Under the pieces are notes generated by a model. It saw only the letters and a list, made by a program, of their open reading frames with translations. It was not told the DNA's origin and searched no databases. Both the position numbers and the translations under genes were made by a program. This document shows positions 59,918 to 64,000 of a DNA stretch of 64,000 nucleotides, piece by piece; the stretch's first letter is position 1; every line of letters starts with the position of its first letter. This stretch comes from an uncultured Chloroflexota bacterium (lineage in GTDB: Bacteria > Chloroflexota > Anaerolineae > Anaerolineales > Anaerolineaceae): positions 1 to 64,000 of the forward strand of contig CADATZ010000018.1 of NCBI GenBank assembly GCA_902791025.1. The letters run 5' to 3'.

Positions 59918-62122
59918 ATGCAGAAAAGTGCTGAATATAAATTGGGACGCGCCATTTCGCCGGCAGCGGCATTGGCATTCGCACTTGGTACCAGTATTGG
60001 TTGGGGATCGCTGGTTGTAACCAGCAACACCTATCTTTCTCAGGCAGGTCCGCTGGGCAGTACGCTTGGTTTGCTCATCGGCGGGCTCATCATGCTGGTG
60101 ATCGCGCGAAACTATCATTACATGGTCAATTGTTATCCGGATGCCGGCGGATCTTATGCCTTTGCCCGGGATACTTTCGGCTATGATTATGGATTCCTGA
60201 CTGCCTGGTTCCTGATGCTCACGTATCTCGCCATGCTGTGGGCAAATTCGACCGCGATCCCGCTTTTTGCGCGTAACTTTTTTGGAGATATTTTTCATTT
60301 TGGCTACCTGTATTCCGTTTTCGGTTATGATGTTTATTTCGGCGAGGTGCTGCTGACTGTCGGAGCACTCGCCATAACGGCATTTTTGCTGAGTCATCAA
60401 TACCGGCTGCCGGTGATTTTGATGATCGTTCTGGCAGTGCTGTTTACGTTGGGAATTTCCATCAGTTTTACCGGTTCTATTCTGAACCTGGACCGGAGTC
60501 TTGCTCCTCAATTTGTACCGGAAACATCATCCCTTTCCCAAATCATCAAGATCGCTGTGATCTCACCATGGGCATTCATCGGCTTCGAAAATGTCTCACA
60601 TTTCAGTGAAGAATATACTTTTTCACGGAAAAAGACCTTTCGGGTTTTGTTGACAGCCATCATCGCAGCGACGGTACTCTATATATTCGTAACGTTGCTT
60701 TCTGTCATGGCATATCCTCCGCAATATGATTCCTGGCTGGCCTATATCCGGGACCTGGGGAATCTTTCCGGTTTGGAAGCTCTCCCGCCCTTTTATGCGG
60801 CACGTCATTATATGGGCAGCTTTGGCGTCTGGACCCTCATCGCTGCATTGGCGGCGCTGATTATCACAAGTCTGATCGGGAACTTTCTTGCGCTCAGCCG
60901 TTTGTTTTACGCAATGGGAAAAGACGGCATTCTTCCGGCATGTTTTGGCCGCCTGAGTGACAAAGGTATTCCAACCTGTTCCATCAAACTGATTCTGGTT
61001 GTTTCGCTTTTCATTCCTTTCCTTGGCAGAACAGCCATCGGATGGATCGTGGATGTGACCACTCTCGGTGCGACGATCATATATGCAATTGTGTCCGCCG
61101 CTGCTTATAAAATGGCGAAGGAGCAGGATGATCAGACGGAAAAGTGGACCGGGCTTGTGGGCGTGATGGCGATGATCCTTTTTATCGTTTATCTGCTGCT
61201 GCCGAATCTGATTTGGACAGCATCTATGGAACCGGCTTCCTACTTTTTGTTTGTGGTTTGGTCTGTGCTTGGTTTTGTTTTCTTCCGTTGGATCCTTGCA
61301 CGTGACACGCAGAAACGCTTCGGACGGTCCATCGTTGTCTGGATCGGTTTACTGACGTTGGTCCTCTTTGTTTCTCTGGTATGGATGAGTCAGGCAACGA
61401 TGAACGCTACCAGTCAGTCACTGAATCATATTGAAGATTACTATGTCGGTCAGGGTGTGGTGCAGGAAGATACAAGAATTATTCCGGCAGAATTGGAATT
61501 GATCCGTCAGACGAATGCCCGCTCAATTCTTCTGGTGATCGTGTTGTTCGGAATTTCCCTTGTCGTTTTGATCAACAACTATACCGTGATGAGCCGTCGT
61601 GCACAGGAGAGTGAGTCACAGATGGCGATTTTCAGCAATATTGCCAACACTGACCCGCTGACCGGTGTGAAGAGTAAATACGCCTATGTGGAAAGGGAGC
61701 AGTTCACGGATGAGAAAATCGAAAAAGGTATCGCTGAGCCGTTTTCCGTTGTTGTCTGCGATGTGAACGGGTTGAAATATATCAATGATACTTACGGACA
61801 CAAAGCCGGTGACCGATATATCATCGCGGCGAGCGAACTGATCTGTGATCTCTTTTCCCACAGTCCTGTCTACCGTACCGGCGGTGATGAATTTGTCGTT
61901 TATCTGGTCGGCCCCGATTTTGACAACCGTCATTACCTGATGCAGACGCTCCATCAGAAAGCAATCTCTCATATCGGGAGTGATAAAGTGGTTATTTCCG
62001 GCGGTATCTCTGATTTTATCCCGGAAAAAGACAAGACCATCCACGATGTCTTTGAACGCGCGGACAAGTTCATGTATGAGGAAAAACAAACCTTAAAGAA
62101 AATGGGCGCTAAAACAAGATAA
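59918..62122 (+). CDS. APC-superfamily permease fused to a GGDEF domain
   Basis: This 734-residue protein's residues 1-520 are an amino-acid/polyamine permease: LGRAISPAAALAFALGTSIGWG (the first-helix break and binding site), PLGSTLGLLIGGLIMLVIA, GGSYAFARDTFG, SPWAFIGFENVSHFSEEYTF, LSRLFYAMGKDGILP, about 12 transmembrane helices. A helix and coiled linker (SRRAQESESQMAIF) connect to a GGDEF domain (about 570-730) with TDPLTGVKSKYAY, VVVCDVNGLKYINDTYGHKAGD and an intact RTGGDEFVVYL. The sequence before GGDEF (HSPVY) has no RxxD inhibition site. A diguanylate cyclase that senses transport or substrate is an attractive inference. Confidence 0.88.
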   Translation: MQKSAEYKLGRAISPAAALAFALGTSIGWGSLVVTSNTYLSQAGPLGSTLGLLIGGLIMLVIARNYHYMVNCYPDAGGSYAFARDTFGYDYGFLTAWFLMLTYLAMLWANSTAIPLFARNFFGDIFHFGYLYSVFGYDVYFGEVLLTVGALAITAFLLSHQYRLPVILMIVLAVLFTLGISISFTGSILNLDRSLAPQFVPETSSLSQIIKIAVISPWAFIGFENVSHFSEEYTFSRKKTFRVLLTAIIAATVLYIFVTLLSVMAYPPQYDSWLAYIRDLGNLSGLEALPPFYAARHYMGSFGVWTLIAALAALIITSLIGNFLALSRLFYAMGKDGILPACFGRLSDKGIPTCSIKLILVVSLFIPFLGRTAIGWIVDVTTLGATIIYAIVSAAAYKMAKEQDDQTEKWTGLVGVMAMILFIVYLLLPNLIWTASMEPASYFLFVVWSVLGFVFFRWILARDTQKRFGRSIVVWIGLLTLVLFVSLVWMSQATMNATSQSLNHIEDYYVGQGVVQEDTRIIPAELELIRQTNARSILLVIVLFGISLVVLINNYTVMSRRAQESESQMAIFSNIANTDPLTGVKSKYAYVEREQFTDEKIEKGIAEPFSVVVCDVNGLKYINDTYGHKAGDRYIIAASELICDLFSHSPVYRTGGDEFVVYLVGPDFDNRHYLMQTLHQKAISHIGSDKVVISGGISDFIPEKDKTIHDVFERADKFMYEEKQTLKKMGAKTR

Positions 62123-62123
62123 A

Positions 62124-62149
62124 AAAACCGCGGTGACTGCCGCGGTTTT
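62124..62149. terminator. Bidirectional hairpin terminator
   Basis: AAAACCGCGG (62124-62133) pairs with CCGCGGTTTT (62140-62149), loop TGACTG, T-run on the plus side and A-run on the other. It serves both the APC-GGDEF gene and the GGGtGRT operon, which converge here. Confidence 0.85.
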
Positions 62150-62168
62150 TTTATCTTGTTTATATTTT

Positions 62169-63164
62169 TTACATCACAGAGGCAACTGCGACTGCGCAGG
62201 CAACGGTGGCGCCGACCATCGGGTTGTTCCCCATGCCCATGAAGCCCATCATTTCCACGTGGGCAGGGACGGAGGAAGAACCGGCGAATTGAGCGTCGGA
62301 GTGCATGCGGCCCATGGTATCAGTCATACCATAGGAAGCCGGACCGGCTGCCATGTTATCCGGATGCAGGGTACGACCGGTACCGCCGCCGGAAGCAACG
62401 GAGAAGTATTTCTTGCCCATTTCGTTGCATTCCTTCTTGTAGGTGCCGGCGACCGGGTGCTGGAAGCGGGTCGGGTTGGTGGAGTTGCCGGTGATGGAGA
62501 CATCAGCGCCTTCGTGGTGCATGATGGCGACGCCTTCGCGGACGTCATCGGCACCGAAGCAGCGGACCTTCGCGCGGTCACCATCGGAATAGGGGATCTC
62601 GCGGACGATTTCAAGCTCACCGGTGAAGTAGTTGAACTTGGTCTGAACATAGGTGAAGCCGTTGATGCGGGAGATGATCATGGCGGCGTCTTTTCCGAGA
62701 CCGTTCAGGATGACCTTCAGCGGGTTCTTGCGGACCTTGTTGGCGTTGAGGGCGATCTTGATGGCGCCTTCAGCGGCAGCGAAGGATTCGTGGCCGGCCA
62801 GGAAAGCGAAGCACTTGGTGTCTTCGCTCAGCAGCATGGAACCGAGGTTGCCATGGCCGAGACCGACTTTGCGGTCTTCCGCGACGGAGCCGGGAATGCA
62901 GAAAGCCTGCAGACCGACACCGATCATCTTCGCGGCGTCAGCAGCAGTCTTCACGCCGGATTTGATGGCGATGGCGCAGCCGACGGTGTATGCCCAGCAG
63001 GCGTTCTCAAAGCAGATCGGCTGGGTTTCTTTGACGATGGTATAAGGATCGATGCCCTTTTCCTTGCAGATTTCGGCGCATTCTTCAATGCTGTTGATGC
63101 CATATTCTTTGATAACGGCGTTGATTTTATCAACACGGCGTTCGTAACTTTCAAACAGTGCCAT
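62169..63164 (-). CDS. GGGtGRT-family protein
   Basis: This 331-residue protein belongs to the GGGtGRT family, found mostly in anaerobes, named from VASGGGTGRTLHP (about residues 258-270). Other conserved stretches are FENACWAYTVGCAIAIKSG (with two Cys), CFAFLAGHESFAAAEGAI, MHHEGADVSITGNSTNPTRF and FAGSSSVPAHVEMMGFMGMG. The function is unknown. The start was set at 63164 because AGGAGG is 7 bp upstream; an ATG at 63170 is too close to it. It follows the Fe-S scaffold-like gene by 15 bp and is very probably co-transcribed and functionally linked with it. Confidence 0.88.
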   Translation of the reverse strand: MALFESYERRVDKINAVIKEYGINSIEECAEICKEKGIDPYTIVKETQPICFENACWAYTVGCAIAIKSGVKTAADAAKMIGVGLQAFCIPGSVAEDRKVGLGHGNLGSMLLSEDTKCFAFLAGHESFAAAEGAIKIALNANKVRKNPLKVILNGLGKDAAMIISRINGFTYVQTKFNYFTGELEIVREIPYSDGDRAKVRCFGADDVREGVAIMHHEGADVSITGNSTNPTRFQHPVAGTYKKECNEMGKKYFSVASGGGTGRTLHPDNMAAGPASYGMTDTMGRMHSDAQFAGSSSVPAHVEMMGFMGMGNNPMVGATVACAVAVASVM

Positions 63165-63179
63165 TTCCATGCCTCCTAA

Positions 63180-63872
63180 TTATTCTTTTCTCGGGTCAAT
63201 GTATTTCGGCGCATTATCGAAACGACCGTATTTGCCCTTGGCTTTCTTCAGCGCTTCATTGGCATCTTCGCCCTTCTTGATCATTTCCATCATCTTGCCG
63301 AGATGGACAAATTCATAACCGATGATGGCGTTTTCGTCGTCCAGTGCCAGGCGGGTGATGTAACCTTCAGTCAGTTCAAGGTAGCGGGGGCCTTTGGCTG
63401 CGGTACCGTAGGTGGTACCGGTCATGGAGCGGAGACCTTTCCCCAGGTCTTCGAGACCTGCGCCAATCGGCAAACCACCTTCGGAGAAGGCAGTCTGGGT
63501 GCGGCCATAGACGATCTGCAGGAACAGTTCGCGCATGGCGGTATTGATGGCGTCGCAGACCAGGTCGGTGTTCAGCGCTTCAAGAATGGTCTTCTTCGGC
63601 AGAATTTCCGCGGCCATGGCGGCGGAGTGGGTCATGCCGGAGCAGCCGATGGTTTCAACCAGAGCTTCCTGGATGATGCCGTCTTTGACGTTCAGGGAAA
63701 GTTTGCAGCAGCCCTGCTGGGGTGCGCACCAGCCGATACCATGGGTCAAACCGCTGATATCTTTAATTTCCTTCGCCTGAACCCATTTTCCTTCTTCCGG
63801 GATCGGGGCCGGGCCATGGTCTGCACCCTTCAGGACGCAGCACATATTCTCGACTTCGGATGTATAGATCAT
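63180..63872 (-). CDS. NifU-N-like Fe-S scaffold-type protein
   Basis: This 230-residue protein has GIGWCAPQQGCCKL (about residues 47-60), ALVETIGCSGMTHSAAMAAEI and the helix ILEALNTDLVCDAINTAMREL. These resemble the NifU/IscU-type scaffold with conserved Cys for cluster assembly, but the fold is divergent and the Cys arrangement differs, so the role is inferred. AGGAGG precedes the start at 63872. In the genomes I remember this gene accompanies the GGGtGRT gene, as it does here. Confidence 0.75.
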   Translation of the reverse strand: MIYTSEVENMCCVLKGADHGPAPIPEEGKWVQAKEIKDISGLTHGIGWCAPQQGCCKLSLNVKDGIIQEALVETIGCSGMTHSAAMAAEILPKKTILEALNTDLVCDAINTAMRELFLQIVYGRTQTAFSEGGLPIGAGLEDLGKGLRSMTGTTYGTAAKGPRYLELTEGYITRLALDDENAIIGYEFVHLGKMMEMIKKGEDANEALKKAKGKYGRFDNAPKYIDPRKE

Positions 63873-63929
63873 TGAAAATCCTCCTGAAAATTTAAAGCAC
63901 ACGAATCTCGTGGTTTTTTCTCGTTTCTA

Positions 63930-63935
63930 ATTATA
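63930..63935 (-). promoter_or_regulatory. Probable -10 of the GGGtGRT operon
   Basis: TATAAT on the minus strand 57 bp before the scaffold-like gene start. A TTGCAT is 21 bp upstream, too far for a good -35. Confidence 0.45.
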
Positions 63936-64000
63936 CGCTATTCTTTTGGGATTTGCATGCAATCAGTAACGGAAATTTCATTGATTTTGCGATTCAGTTT

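Noticed and set aside
62133..63179. Long plus-strand open frame (about 348 residues), Asp/Gly/His-rich, opposite the GGGtGRT gene
   Set aside because: The GGGtGRT gene on the minus strand is a recognised family with a good start and promoter; the opposite frame is a shadow from its GC-biased codons.

Overview
The window is bacterial chromosome. It most resembles an anaerobic Chloroflexota of the Anaerolineaceae type. Support for this is indirect: a GGGtGRT protein next to an Fe-S scaffold-like protein, secreted CAP/LysM proteins with long Thr/Pro linkers, a solute-binding protein carrying an NBR1-type Ig-like domain, an LCP protein with a Gln/Asn/Pro-rich tail, and many dispersed palindromic repeats. 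This is inference; no rRNA or universal marker gene is present.

Layout. 1-2.4 kb: a gene tail, a Nudix hydrolase, a secreted protein and a deleted MATE transporter. 2.4-6.5 kb (minus strand): a compact operon of Csx19-like, Csx10-like (multi-RAMP) and Cas10-like proteins plus a small ring-nuclease/CARF-type protein. It looks like a stripped type III-D CRISPR module, but no array, Cas6, Cas7 or Cas1/2 is visible. 6.5-9.8 kb: a flavin reductase, a mosaic ORF partly built from repeats, and a repeat-rich gap with a perfect 37-bp inverted repeat. 9.8-18 kb (minus): a promoter-led six-gene operon of XRE regulator, NurA-like nuclease, HerA-like ATPase, Hsp90-type ATPase, B12-type radical SAM protein and AlbA_2/Schlafen-type protein. 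It is a strong candidate for a new defence system. 18-26 kb: HxlR regulator facing a deleted flavin oxidoreductase, Fic, CAT-like acetyltransferase, secreted hydrolase, transposase remnant, AAA/DUF4143 ATPase, and an EF4 (LepA) copy lacking its start codon and C-terminus.

26-35 kb: a solute-binding/NBR1 protein, an oligopeptide-binding protein whose domains look circularly permuted, an AEC transporter, an HTH-REC regulator with a LytS-type kinase, gene remnants and tRNA-Gln. 35-39 kb: a complete PTS in two fused genes (IIB-IIC-HPr and EI-IIA). 39-51 kb: envelope genes (HAD phosphatase, two CAP/LysM proteins, TSUP, NhaC, YfhO, M28 peptidase, GT2, Trm112, LCP). 51-56.5 kb: three tandem GT-C paralogues. 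56.5-64 kb: a BNR-type lipoprotein, an rRNA methyltransferase, two small genes, an APC permease-GGDEF fusion and the GGGtGRT pair.

Two themes stand out. First, two candidate nucleic-acid-targeting operons of different base composition lie within 16 kb. Second, the genome is full of palindromic elements and 7-bp tandem tracts. These do not stay between genes: at least one palindrome sits in frame inside YfhO, three sit in the mosaic ORF, and heptamer tracts form the N-terminus of a lipoprotein and the region just before a kinase start. Deleted genes (MATE, flavin oxidoreductase, EF4, binding-protein fragments) and the permuted binding protein suggest frequent recombination. All family assignments come from reading the sequence; no database search was run.
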